A stretch of 64,000 nucleotides of DNA from Gammaproteobacteria bacterium (GTDB taxonomy: Bacteria > Pseudomonadota > Gammaproteobacteria > Steroidobacterales > GCA-2729495): NCBI GenBank assembly GCA_030746435.1, contig JASLMV010000002.1, positions 1 through 64,000 on the forward strand, in the 5' to 3' direction. The number at the start of each line of letters is the position of its first letter. The first letter of the stretch is position 1. Made by a program: the position numbers and the translations under genes. The notes under the pieces were generated by a model. The model ran no database searches and was not told where the DNA came from. It was given only the letters and a program-made list of their open reading frames with translations. This document shows positions 1-8,780 of the stretch, piece by piece.

Positions 1-1848
1 GTCCTCCAGGCAGGCGGCTGCTTCGTTGACCAGTGACAGTATCAGTCGTTGCTGAACAACCGGTTCGGCAGGAGGTGTGTCCGCCTGTTTGCGAGGTTTG
101 CCGTCCTCCCAATAGTAGAAACCGCGCCCGGATTTTTCACCCAGTCGTTTGTCTGCGACGAGTTGTTTCAGTGCCGGAGGCAGGGGGCGATGTATCGTGT
201 CTGCCAGTATCGTGGCAACGTGCACGAGTATGTCGAGCCCGACGCTGTCGGCGAGTTCGAGTGGCCCGACCGGCATCCCGAAATCGCGTGCCGCCTGATC
301 GATGCTTTCCGGCGCAACGCCTTCTTCCCGCAGGCGAATAGCCTCGTCGAGGTATGGCGCCAGAATCCGGTTCACGAGAAAGCCAGGTGAGCCGCGGCAG
401 GGTAGCGGCAGTTTGCCAATCTGTTTTACAAACGCTGTGGCGACGTCGATCGCCGCGTGCAGTGTCGTCGATGTATGCACGACTTCTACAAGCGGCATCA
501 GGGCAACCGGGTTAAAAAAATGCAGGCCCACGAGCCGTTGCGGCGACTTCATTGCACTGGCAATCTGTTTTAGAGGAATGCTGGATGTGTTGGTGGCTAG
601 CAGCGCATCCGGCCTCGCACGTTCCTCGACTTCCCTGAATAAGGCCTGCTTCGCATCGAGGTCTTCGAATATCGCTTCAACGACCAGGTCAGCGCTGTGC
701 GCGCCTTCGCCTGTCAGGTCGCCGACCAGCCGTTCGCTGGCCTCGGCAATCCGGTCTGAGTCTTTGAGCTTGCGTTTAAAAACAGACTGCGCTTTTTCGA
801 GCCCGCCATCCACGAAGCGTTTTTCACGGTCCTGCAAGGTGACCGATAGTCCGCGGATGGCACACCATGCCGCGATATCGGCACCCATCGTGCCTGCACC
901 GATCACATGCACGTGCCGGAATTCGACATCCGCCGCTTTCGCAAGTCCCTTGAGTCGATCCTGCAGGAAGAACACGCGCACCAGGTTTTGCGAGGCGGGA
1001 GTGAACACGAGCCTGGCAAAGGACCGCGCCTCCGCGTCGAAACCGGACGGGCCCGCACCAAATTTTTGCCACAGATCGATGATTGCCTGTGGGGCCGGGT
1101 AGTGGGCGGGATTCGCCTTGAGCGCAACCTGCTTGCGCAGCACTTTGGCTAACAGTGGCCTTACAGGTGCGAGGTTTAGCAACAGGTCAGGAAATGGCAT
1201 GCGCCGGCGTGCCGGTGTGCGCAGTGCAAGCTCTGCCGCATCTGTTCGCCAGGTTTCCCGGCTAGTAATCCGGTCAATGAGTTTTTGTCGCAGTGCTTTG
1301 CCCGGTTTCAGCGGTTTGCCGGTGAGCATCAACTGCATGGCGTTGCGCACACCCATGAGTTGCACAGCACGAACGGTACCGCCGAGCCCCGGGTGTACAC
1401 CTAGCTGAACTTCCGGCAGGCCCAGGGTCGAACGATCCGACTCTGTCGCAATACGCCAGTCGCAGGCCAGCGCGAGTTCGAGTCCACCGCCAAGTGCAAT
1501 GCCATTAATTGCGGCAACTGTCGGGAAGGGGAGGGCTGCGAGCCGGTCAAGTATTTTCTGGCCTGTGCGTATCTGCTCATAGGCCTGATCTTCCGATTGC
1601 AGCTCCGGGAATTCGTTGACATCGGCGCCCGCGACGAAACCCGTATCCTTGTGGGAAAAAATAATGAGGCCGTTCGGTGGGGCTGTGTACAGTGCGTCCA
1701 GGACTGTATCGAGTTCGAGCAGCACCTGGCGGGACAGCACGTTGGTGCTGCCGTCCGTGCGTAATCCCAGCCAGGCGATGTCCGAGGGATCTGTCTCGAG
1801 TGTCCAGTTCCGTACCCGGGCGCCGGTATCGGATTGTTCATCGCTCAT
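1..1848 (-). CDS. Fatty acid beta-oxidation multifunctional enzyme, alpha subunit (FadJ/FadB-like), partial
   Basis: The frame is open from an ATG at 1848 to the left edge (616 codons), so the C-terminus lies outside the window; full-length relatives have about 700-730 residues. The N-terminal crotonase domain (residues 1-190) has the enoyl-CoA hydratase segment GGGLELALACDWRI, with probable catalytic Glu124 and Glu146. A 3-hydroxyacyl-CoA dehydrogenase domain follows, with the NAD-binding motif GAGTMG near residue 316 and NTSS further on. It would hydrate enoyl-CoA and oxidise 3-hydroxyacyl-CoA in the cytoplasm. The next gene on the same strand ends 1 base upstream, suggesting cotranscription. 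FadB and FadJ cannot be told apart from the visible part. Confidence 0.9.
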   Translation of the reverse strand, partial: MSDEQSDTGARVRNWTLETDPSDIAWLGLRTDGSTNVLSRQVLLELDTVLDALYTAPPNGLIIFSHKDTGFVAGADVNEFPELQSEDQAYEQIRTGQKILDRLAALPFPTVAAINGIALGGGLELALACDWRIATESDRSTLGLPEVQLGVHPGLGGTVRAVQLMGVRNAMQLMLTGKPLKPGKALRQKLIDRITSRETWRTDAAELALRTPARRRMPFPDLLLNLAPVRPLLAKVLRKQVALKANPAHYPAPQAIIDLWQKFGAGPSGFDAEARSFARLVFTPASQNLVRVFFLQDRLKGLAKAADVEFRHVHVIGAGTMGADIAAWCAIRGLSVTLQDREKRFVDGGLEKAQSVFKRKLKDSDRIAEASERLVGDLTGEGAHSADLVVEAIFEDLDAKQALFREVEERARPDALLATNTSSIPLKQIASAMKSPQRLVGLHFFNPVALMPLVEVVHTSTTLHAAIDVATAFVKQIGKLPLPCRGSPGFLVNRILAPYLDEAIRLREEGVAPESIDQAARDFGMPVGPLELADSVGLDILVHVATILADTIHRPLPPALKQLVADKRLGEKSGRGFYYWEDGKPRKQADTPPAEPVVQQRLILSLVNEAAACLED

Positions 1849-1849
1849 G

Positions 1850-2584
1850 TCAGCAGACCTCGAAGTCACACACGAGTGGCAGGTGATCCGAATGCGGTAC
1901 CCGCGGAATCTCGAAATCGGTTACCGCAATGCCCTCACTGCACAATACAAAATCGAGTTCCATGCGCGGCGCACGGGTAGGGTAGGAAGGCAGGCTTTCC
2001 GCATTGGCGCTGTGCAGGCCTGCCGCTTTCATAAACAGGAAAATTTCATCCTCTCCCCAGAATGTATTGAAGTCACCGGCCACAATGACCGGTTTGTCGC
2101 AGCGAGTGACCAGTTCATAGAGATGTCGCAACTGAAACTGGCGGTGCCGGTATTTTAGTGACAGGTGTACCAGAAAAATAGCAACATCATCGAGTTCGAG
2201 TTCGATGATCAGTCTTTTAATGCCGGTATCGAAATAATGGAAACGCTCACCGTGAACCCGGGGGCTGGCGAGGAATGCATTTGCCTGTTTGCGAATGATC
2301 GGCAAACGCTGATTTACCGAATCTTCGCTGTACTTGTTTTCGTAACAACTGTAATGGCCGAGTGCGTCGGCAATAACTTCCGCCTGGTTGATGCGTCCGC
2401 TGCGCATCGAACCGGTATCGACTTCAATTAGTCCGACGATGTCCGGATCCTGAGATCGTATAAACTCAATAATGCGGTCAAGCTCGCCTGCTTCCGCAAA
2501 CAGATAACGCGCACCGGGGAGGGGCACGGCGCTGGTTGCGCCGTTGCCCACGCCGTAACGAATGTTGTAAAGCAGGAGGCGCAT
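1850..2584 (-). CDS. Endonuclease/exonuclease/phosphatase (EEP) family hydrolase
   Basis: A 244-residue protein with the EEP fold pattern: an N-terminal LLLYNIRYG segment with the metal-site Asn, IVGLIEVD with the metal-binding Glu, VIVAGDFNTF with the Asp/Asn pair, and a C-terminal SDHLPLVCDF with the catalytic Asp-His. Members cleave phosphodiesters in nucleic acids, inositol phosphates or sphingomyelin, so the substrate cannot be read from sequence. No signal peptide or membrane segment is seen, so it is probably cytoplasmic. It lies 1 base upstream of the fadJ-like gene on the same strand. An AGG element precedes the ATG. Confidence 0.8.
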   Translation of the reverse strand: MRLLLYNIRYGVGNGATSAVPLPGARYLFAEAGELDRIIEFIRSQDPDIVGLIEVDTGSMRSGRINQAEVIADALGHYSCYENKYSEDSVNQRLPIIRKQANAFLASPRVHGERFHYFDTGIKRLIIELELDDVAIFLVHLSLKYRHRQFQLRHLYELVTRCDKPVIVAGDFNTFWGEDEIFLFMKAAGLHSANAESLPSYPTRAPRMELDFVLCSEGIAVTDFEIPRVPHSDHLPLVCDFEVC

Positions 2585-2698
2585 GACCTGTCGAGTTTAA
2601 GCTGTCCGCGCTTGCCGTTTCACCCGTTTTTGAGAAAATAGCGATAACGGCCCCGGCCGGCAGAGCCAGGCCCACCATTCAAGGCTGGAAGGCATACG

Positions 2699-3160
2699 AT
2701 GACTGGAAAAGACCCGATCCGATTGTTCGTTACCCATGAGTTTACGGACAGTGAAGACTATATGCGCGTATTCGAATACCTGGAGAGTCGTGATGGCTTC
2801 TTCTACATTAACTGCAGCAATCCCGAGGCCGGGGAGGGGGCGGGAGGACTGGAGGCGCAACAGGAGGAACTCCGTACCCAGATCAAGCAAGCGGAAGTGG
2901 TTATTTGTCCGGTCGGGTCCACGGGGCTTTCAGCCCTGGTGACATTCGAGTTAACCGTGGCCCAGGCATTCAAAATCCCCGTAGTCGCGATCAGCAGTTT
3001 TGGCAACACCGTGGTGATACCGGACAAACTGGCAGAAGCTGCCGCAAAAACCGTGGACTGGAATGACCGGGTGATTGTCGATGCCATTCGTCAGACAGCG
3101 CGAGGAGAAGATACCAATACGTGGGACGTGATCGATTTCGATCCCGACGAGTTCTCCTGA
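2699..3160 (+). CDS. Small TIR-like / flavodoxin-fold protein of unknown function
   Basis: A 153-residue soluble protein preceded by a good GGAAGG ribosome site. It starts with the beta strand IRLFVTHEF, has a helix rich in acidic residues, then a Gly-rich linker, and a second core with VVICPVGSTGLSALVTFEL and IPVVAIS. The alternation of hydrophobic strands and helices, and a position where a nucleotide or partner could be judged from the first strand, resemble the MTH538/DUF1863 TIR-like fold that includes the Thoeris ThsB proteins. The resemblance is weak and I cannot identify a catalytic residue. No ThsA-like or other defence gene is next to it, so a defence role is not supported. Confidence 0.45.
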   Translation: MTGKDPIRLFVTHEFTDSEDYMRVFEYLESRDGFFYINCSNPEAGEGAGGLEAQQEELRTQIKQAEVVICPVGSTGLSALVTFELTVAQAFKIPVVAISSFGNTVVIPDKLAEAAAKTVDWNDRVIVDAIRQTARGEDTNTWDVIDFDPDEFS

Positions 3161-3311
3161 GCCTAACGCCTGCAACGTATTAGAAGCACCGGGTATATCC
3201 ATATGATGCAGGGCCTGTTGTTGCCCAAGACGGCCTTGAGTAATATTGCCGCCCTTTGCCGGGGGCGGTACGGAAGCACCGGCCCTGTAAGCAGCGAAAC
3301 GGATTACCAGG

Positions 3312-4352
3312 ATGGCCAAACAGACAGATGCGCTCATAGTCGGCGCCGGCCCGTGCGGGTTATTTCAGATCTTCGAACTCGGTTTGCTCGGTATTAAAGC
3401 CGATATTCTTGACTCATTGCCCACCGCAGGCGGGCAGTGTACCGAGCTGTACCCGGACAAACCGATTTACGATATCCCCGCGGTGCTGGTGTGCACCGGT
3501 GAGGAGCTGATCGATAGCCTGCTGGAACAGGCCAAGCCTTTCGACCCGACCTTCCACCTGGGTGAGGAAGTTACCGAGGTGGAGCAGCAGGACGGCTATT
3601 TCCGGGTTGCAACCTCGAATGACCAGGAGTTTCATGCCAAAACGGTGTTTATCGCGGGCGGCGTAGGTTCGTTCCAGCCGCGGCGCTTTCGCCTGGACGG
3701 TATCGATGCCCTGGAGGGTACGAGCGTCCATTACCGGATTAAGGATCCCGGGCTGTTTGCCGGCAAGAAAGTAGTGGTATGCGGCGGCGGGGATTCGGCA
3801 CTCGACTGGGCCCTTGCGCTTGCCGATTCTGTGTCCGAACTGACCCTTGTGCACCGGCGGGAAGAATACCGCGCTGCACCTGCTACCGTTGACGCGGTCA
3901 AAAAGCTTGCCGCGGAAGGCAAGGTGCGCATCCTGGAAAATGCCAAAGCTACGGCTTTCACCGCCGAAGGTAAGCAAATCAGCTCGGTTGAGATCGCCGT
4001 CAAGGACGAAGCCCCCGTTACGCTGGAGGCCGATCACCTGATGGCATTCTTCGGTCTGGCTCCCAAGCTTGGGCCAATAGCGGAGTGGGGCTTCAACATC
4101 GCGAAGAAGGCGATTGAAGTCGATACCGAAAAATTCGAGACAAATATCCCCGGGATTTTTGCTATCGGCGATATCAATACCTACCCGGGTAAAAAGAAAC
4201 TGATACTCAGCGGTTTCCATGAAGCTGCACTGGCGGCATTTGCTGCCAAAGCCATCATTGAGCCCGGCAAGAAGGTAAATTTGCAGTACACGACGACGAG
4301 TCCGATCATGCATGAGCGCCTTGGTGTCGACGACCCGATGAAAGAGGACTGA
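3312..4352 (+). CDS. Ferredoxin--NADP+ reductase, type 2 (thioredoxin reductase-like)
   Basis: A 346-residue flavoprotein of the TrxR-like FNR group. Residues 8-16 (IVGAGPCGL) form the FAD dinucleotide fold, followed by PTAGGQCTELYP, which is typical of YumC-type reductases. The NADP site is VVVCGGGDSALDWA around residue 155, followed by VHRREEYRA. A second FAD segment, GIFAIGDINTYPGKKKL, lies near residue 275. The redox CxxC of true thioredoxin reductases is absent, which supports the FNR assignment. It would move electrons between NADPH and ferredoxin or flavodoxin in the cytoplasm. It converges on the channel gene at 4368 and ends in Glu-Asp-stop, as that gene does. Confidence 0.85.
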   Translation: MAKQTDALIVGAGPCGLFQIFELGLLGIKADILDSLPTAGGQCTELYPDKPIYDIPAVLVCTGEELIDSLLEQAKPFDPTFHLGEEVTEVEQQDGYFRVATSNDQEFHAKTVFIAGGVGSFQPRRFRLDGIDALEGTSVHYRIKDPGLFAGKKVVVCGGGDSALDWALALADSVSELTLVHRREEYRAAPATVDAVKKLAAEGKVRILENAKATAFTAEGKQISSVEIAVKDEAPVTLEADHLMAFFGLAPKLGPIAEWGFNIAKKAIEVDTEKFETNIPGIFAIGDINTYPGKKKLILSGFHEAALAAFAAKAIIEPGKKVNLQYTTTSPIMHERLGVDDPMKED

Positions 4353-4376
4353 TCGTTAAAGCATTACTCAGTCCTC
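4344..4376. terminator. Inverted repeat formed by two convergent gene ends
   Basis: GAGGACTGA at 4344-4352 and its exact complement TCAGTCCTC at 4368-4376 form a 9 bp stem around a 15-base loop. Each arm is the last two codons plus stop of one of the two convergent genes (both proteins end Glu-Asp). It may serve as a bidirectional terminator, but there is no long T run after either arm. Confidence 0.5.
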
Positions 4377-4814
4377 GGTGCGCCAGTAGCGCACCATTTC
4401 CAGGTAAGTGAACGAAGCTGACCAGGTAATCAGCAGCAGGCCGGTTACGCTTTCCATTCCCGCCATGAACCGCAACGGACCCACCGGCACCAGGTCACCG
4501 AAGCCCAGGGTCGAATAAACGGTTGCGGAAAAGTAAACGAAATCGATGAGCTGCAAAGAATAATTACTTAGCAGGGAACCGTAGCCGGGCACCATACTGA
4601 AGATCCAGTAACCGATCCCGAATATCCAGATTTCAACCGAGTGCAGCAGTAACAACCCATGTATCAGGAGTACGATCCTTAAACGTGGCCGAAGCTTTGT
4701 ATTCGCGATCCAGCGCGTGAAAAACCGCAGACCTTCGTAGTGGGATAAAACGGCAATCACGATAACTAAAAGTGTGGCCCCTGCCGTGTACAAATGCACT
4801 TTGTCGAGTATCAT
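4368..4814 (-). CDS. Potassium channel-like pore-domain membrane protein
   Basis: A 148-residue membrane protein with three or four hydrophobic segments (roughly residues 8-25, 48-75 and 115-140). The re-entrant pore loop before the last helix reads VYSTLGFGDLVPVG, where TLGFGD matches the K+ selectivity filter TVGYGD with conservative changes. It looks like a short two-pore-helix (Ion_trans_2) channel without the cytoplasmic TrkA/RCK domain. The Leu and Phe substitutions in the filter make strict K+ selectivity uncertain. A GGGACGGAG element lies just before the ATG. The gene stands alone, converging on the ferredoxin reductase. Confidence 0.75.
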   Translation of the reverse strand: MILDKVHLYTAGATLLVIVIAVLSHYEGLRFFTRWIANTKLRPRLRIVLLIHGLLLLHSVEIWIFGIGYWIFSMVPGYGSLLSNYSLQLIDFVYFSATVYSTLGFGDLVPVGPLRFMAGMESVTGLLLITWSASFTYLEMVRYWRTED

Positions 4815-5043
4815 CTCCGTCCCCTGGGTTGATCAGGCAACCTTAGCGCGATCCCGGGGCAGGTGGTATCTATGCCGATCTGGCACCGGGACCCCCATGG
4901 TCGCCCCGACTGGGTTACATATCCGGATTTTAAGCGCCTTTCCGGCCTCAAGGGCGGCAAAGTGCGACCCACATCGCGGAACCGAATCCCCGCCGTTACC
5001 TACTCTTACTCGTAGATGAGCACACGTTGGCTCAGGAGACCCC

Positions 5044-6222
5044 ATGCTTCTCGAAAAAATACTACAACAAGCGTCGAATACGGCCGGACTGCTCCTTCGG
5101 GATACCGTTTATGGCCCCGAGGGAAAGGCGCGCCTGTTACAGGAAGTTATGGGGCTTGCCAATGCAGAGACTTCGGGTTCGCGCTATATCATGTTCGGGG
5201 TTGTCCGGGATGATGAAGGCGAACTGCAATTCAAAGGGCTCGGTGACGGTGCGCTGGAAGAACTTCAGGGTTATGCCGATGTAATTGGTGACTCCATCGA
5301 ACCCAAGCTGCAGATCGAGCCTTTTTACGGTGATGTGCAGGGGTACCTGGTTGCTGCTCTCGAGGTACGGGGTTGCGCAAATCCGCCGTACGTCCTGAAA
5401 GTCGATGCAACTGCCAGTTTTGACCGTGGCGCCTGCTGGGTGCGCGAAGGTGGGTTGTTCCGCCCCGCACAGCGTGCCGATTTCGATCGCATGTACCGGA
5501 GCAACCGGAGCAAAGCGAAGGTTAGCGCAGGGAATAATGTCGTGCAGATTGGGTTTGATGACGATCCGACCAGGACGACAGTTAAGGTTGTTATGCGTGA
5601 TGTAGCAAACCCACCATCTAAACTCGCTGCCACACGGATAAAGGGCAAGATAGATGCCCAGCAAGAAGCGGAAAATAGAAATTTCGAAGACACCCAGGTT
5701 GCTCGACTTGTACACACACGCCTGTACGGTGGTGAGAAGGATTTTGAAGCGCAGGGTGTCAGCACCCTGGTGCAGGGCTACAACGCTGTACTGGAAGACC
5801 ACAAGGAAGAAGATGATTACTACTTTTTCGAAACCAATGCGGTGCGGCTGAACCTGTGCCTGGTGAATACCGGCCACAATACGCTCGAGGATGTCAGCTT
5901 GATCCTGACCTTCCCGCGCGCCGATCAGTTCAGGGTTGCGGAATATATGTACGGTGCGCCGGGCTCCAGGAGGTCATCCAGGGAATCCGAGCTGATGGGC
6001 TACCCGCGGGTCAAGTACTACAAATCGGTGGTCCAGGTGAAGCAGGAATATGATCTGCTCAAGCCGGATGAGGTATATACGGCATTCGAGCAGTCGCTGA
6101 GAATTGCCATATCGCCTGAACTGGCCGGCCGGAAAGCAAGGGTCCGTTATTCGCTGCAGGCCAAGGGGCTGAAAAGCACAGAAGAAGGCAAGCTGACAAT
6201 GCGCTTCCGCAAACCGGAATGA
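5044..6222 (+). CDS. AlbA_2/Schlafen-like domain protein of unknown function
   Basis: A 392-residue soluble protein with the ribosome site AGGAG 7 bases before the ATG. Residues 20-150 resemble the AlbA_2 (Schlafen, putative nucleic acid-binding) fold: LLQEVMGLANAETSGSRYIMFGV, then PFYGDVQGYLVAALEV and CWVREGGLFRPA, the usual order of an Asn/Ala-rich helix, a Gly-rich strand and an R-x-G-turn. The C-terminal 200 residues have beta-rich, immunoglobulin-like character and no motif I recognise. In other genomes the domain is often fused to helicases or HTH domains, which are absent here. It may bind or cleave RNA; that is inference only. Confidence 0.55.
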   Translation: MLLEKILQQASNTAGLLLRDTVYGPEGKARLLQEVMGLANAETSGSRYIMFGVVRDDEGELQFKGLGDGALEELQGYADVIGDSIEPKLQIEPFYGDVQGYLVAALEVRGCANPPYVLKVDATASFDRGACWVREGGLFRPAQRADFDRMYRSNRSKAKVSAGNNVVQIGFDDDPTRTTVKVVMRDVANPPSKLAATRIKGKIDAQQEAENRNFEDTQVARLVHTRLYGGEKDFEAQGVSTLVQGYNAVLEDHKEEDDYYFFETNAVRLNLCLVNTGHNTLEDVSLILTFPRADQFRVAEYMYGAPGSRRSSRESELMGYPRVKYYKSVVQVKQEYDLLKPDEVYTAFEQSLRIAISPELAGRKARVRYSLQAKGLKSTEEGKLTMRFRKPE

Positions 6223-6330
6223 TTCGGGCGGATTATAGCTGCGGTTGACCTTAAACCTAGGTTAAAGCATTAAAAAGAAGTCTTTAATACTGCTTCGCCC
6301 TTAATACTGACACCTGAGTACCCGTTTCCA

Positions 6331-7098
6331 ATGAATTGTTTTCGATGCCCTCGTGGCACCTGTATCCGTGTGGCTGCAGCCGCAGCCTTTTTATCAGCCT
6401 TACCTTCGTATGCCGGATCACCCCTGGTGACCGACGACACCGGCATCATAGAAGACGGTGTCTACGAGCTGACGGTCGCATTCAGCGGTGAAGAGACCGA
6501 CGAAGGCGACAGCTTTACGGCACCCGAATTCAAGACCGAATACGGGCTGGGTAACAACATGCATGTCGGATTCGGGTGGTCTCGTGCTGTCGTGAATCCG
6601 GAAGACGGCGAACGTAAGTCCGGGTTGGGGGAGGGCGAACTGCTGTTCAAATGGCAGTTTTACGAAGGGGACGGCACCGCACTGGTGCTCTCACCGGCCT
6701 ATGAGTTTCCCATGAACGGCTCTTCAAAAAAGCGCGGCCTGGTCGACGATGTACGCGTGTTTTCCCTGCCGGTGGTCGGCTCGGTGGAGAGTGGTGACTG
6801 GACCTTTACCGGTCAGATCGGTTACGACTCGACCTCGAGTGGTCCGAGCAGCCGGTTTTTTGGCTCCTGGGTCGGCTACAGCATTACGGAATCCGTGGAG
6901 TTGATGGCCGAAATGTACCGGGAAGAAGTTATCGGCGAAGCTGAGGACACCACCAACTGGCGCCTCGCGCTGACCGTGGGCGTAGGGGAAAACGGCGCCC
7001 TGATGTTCGGCTATGGCGGCAACGTGACCTCGGAACTGCCTGACGGCGAAGAAATCGACAACGATTTCTATATCGGTTACCTCTACGAAACCCGCTGA
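6331..7098 (+). CDS. Outer-membrane beta-barrel protein (MetA/phenol-pathway transporter-like)
   Basis: A 255-residue exported protein. The N-terminus has basic residues, then a hydrophobic stretch ending at SYA-G, consistent with a signal peptidase I site near residue 28. The mature part consists of alternating amphipathic strands rich in Gly, Tyr, Phe and acidic residues (for example FKTEYGLGNNMHVGFGW) and ends with an aromatic strand DFYIGYLYETR, as outer-membrane barrels do. The start of the mature protein (PLVTDDTG) resembles the transporter family found in phenol-degradation operons (Phenol_MetA_deg). No catabolic genes adjoin it, so the substrate is unknown. Confidence 0.65.
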   Translation: MNCFRCPRGTCIRVAAAAAFLSALPSYAGSPLVTDDTGIIEDGVYELTVAFSGEETDEGDSFTAPEFKTEYGLGNNMHVGFGWSRAVVNPEDGERKSGLGEGELLFKWQFYEGDGTALVLSPAYEFPMNGSSKKRGLVDDVRVFSLPVVGSVESGDWTFTGQIGYDSTSSGPSSRFFGSWVGYSITESVELMAEMYREEVIGEAEDTTNWRLALTVGVGENGALMFGYGGNVTSELPDGEEIDNDFYIGYLYETR

Positions 7099-7434
7099 TC
7101 AGCGGCCCGCTATATACACACCGGGTTCCATTTGCGGCCTCGGTTATGTAAGGCATGCCTGCGTGCGGCTGCGGTGCACAGCACCCTGAAAAGCCCCATT
7201 CATGCCGGCTTTGTTGCGGCTATTGGCAATAAGCTCGAAATCACAGTCGATATTTTGTTTAAAAGCCTGCATTTGCTGGATAATTTAGGGCATTATTACT
7301 AAGATAGTCCGCTCTGAAACGGGCTAATAATAGCGGCAGCGCAGCATAGACAATGTAAGCCGCACAGACGTCAACCCCCTGACTAAACGAAATTGATAAC
7401 GGGGCGGGGTTTTGACACTGGTCACGGCTGATAC
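7099..7434. other. Intergenic region without identifiable genes
   Basis: These 336 bases lie between two plus-strand genes for exported proteins. I see no open frame with coding character, no tRNA and no strong terminator. The last 100 bases are the likely promoter region of the next gene but contain no motif I can name with confidence. Confidence 0.5.
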
Positions 7435-7482
7435 ATGCCTGACGTTCATGCTTATGCGCTGCATAAAAACCGGGTTATGAAC

Positions 7483-8523
7483 ATGACATCAAATAGATTC
7501 AGAGGGCAGGCGAACGGTACGACCAGCCTGACCGCCATTTCCTTGCTGCTGGCAGGCGCGTGTGCACAGGCCGCCGTGCTCGAGGATTACGGACAATTCG
7601 AAATTTCCGCACATATCGGGTGCAGTACCGGCGAATACATACAGGAATACCTCATTATTCCCGGTAGTGCGTCATTCAATAGTTCGGCCGAGGCGACCGA
7701 TGCAGCGTTCTGCGGCGGCGGCGCAAGTGCGGAAGCCAGTGCCGACGTAACGATCGGCCCGAGCCAATACAGCCTTGATTTGCTTGTTTCCGGCAGCACC
7801 GACGGAGACTCTACGACGGATGCGCATGCAGGTCAGTGGGGAGGCGACAGGGCGCGTTTCACGCTGACGGAAAGCTCGACTATCAGCGTTACGGGCAGCG
7901 TGGACATTGAATTGTTCAGGGGCACGGGCACCGGGGAGGATGATGCCAACGGTTATTTCTATCTCTGGATCTTCGACGCCGATAACTACTACGAAGCCTC
8001 TGCCACTGCGCCACTGCAAACCGGTGCCTGGAACTGGGCTATAGATGACCAGTTTGCATTGCCCCCAGGTACCTACCAGGTAGAGGGCGGCATTTCGACC
8101 TATAGCAGCGCACCGACCTCGACGCACTCGGGAGCGATGGATGTCACCATGACCTTTAGCTCAGCGACACCGGTCGATATCGACTTTCTGCCCGGGGATG
8201 AGGCTAACGTGATCGACCACAAAGCCGATGTTGTCATACCGGTTGCGGTTCTTTCGGAGGTGGGGCTGTTTGACGCGACCCAGGTCGCTCCGCTATCGGT
8301 TCGGTTTGGCCCGTGGAAGGCGCCAAGCGTTGGCGTACCGGTCGTGGAGGATGTGGGCGGCGACTCGGCACCCGACCTCGTGTTCGGTTTCGATACGCGC
8401 GTGACCGGCATCTCCTGCGGCGACACCTCGGTTACGCTGGAAGGGGAAACCTACACCGGCGAAGCCGTGATAGGCACCGACACCATCGAAACGGTAGCCT
8501 GCACCTCTGTCTGCCACCCATAA
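7483..8523 (+). CDS. Exported protein with C-terminal beta-domain, function unknown
   Basis: An exported protein of about 346 residues. I place the start at the ATG at 7483, because the stretch from there (basic residues, then TSLTAISLLLAGACAQA) is a good signal peptide; ATGs at 7435 and 7477 are in frame and none has a clear ribosome site. The middle is Gly/Ser/Thr/Asp rich with predicted beta strands. The last 115 residues (from PVDIDFLPGDEANVI, through VVIPVAVLSEVGLFDATQV and LVFGFDTRVTGISCGD) match a repeat-type domain seen at the C-terminus of many secreted proteins of marine bacteria. Paired cysteines suggest disulfides. Probably cell surface or secreted; the role is unknown. Confidence 0.65.
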   Translation: MTSNRFRGQANGTTSLTAISLLLAGACAQAAVLEDYGQFEISAHIGCSTGEYIQEYLIIPGSASFNSSAEATDAAFCGGGASAEASADVTIGPSQYSLDLLVSGSTDGDSTTDAHAGQWGGDRARFTLTESSTISVTGSVDIELFRGTGTGEDDANGYFYLWIFDADNYYEASATAPLQTGAWNWAIDDQFALPPGTYQVEGGISTYSSAPTSTHSGAMDVTMTFSSATPVDIDFLPGDEANVIDHKADVVIPVAVLSEVGLFDATQVAPLSVRFGPWKAPSVGVPVVEDVGGDSAPDLVFGFDTRVTGISCGDTSVTLEGETYTGEAVIGTDTIETVACTSVCHP

Positions 8524-8602
8524 CCAGCCGGCAGCAGTTATGGATAAGCCGGTCTGGCGCTGCCTGGCCGGAGCCCTGAAGCGCTACTAAAGATATCCTA
8601 GC

Positions 8603-8624
8603 CCCGGAGTTGCCTTTCTCCGGG
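8603..8624. terminator. Weak hairpin after the exported protein gene
   Basis: CCCGGAG (8603-8609) and CTCCGGG (8618-8624) form a 7 bp stem with an 8-base loop about 80 bases after the plus-strand stop. There is no T run, so intrinsic termination is doubtful. Confidence 0.3.
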
Positions 8625-8780
8625 AGGGGTCAGGGCGCCGTTGATGGTACTGGATTGCGCATAATGTATATTATGTTAAATTACCCCTATATCTCCCCAA
8701 GGCCCCTCAGGCCGAACCTCGTTCCAGGCGCATCCCCCTTTCCCGCTTATCTAACGTCTTTTTAATAGTCACTGCGTTTG

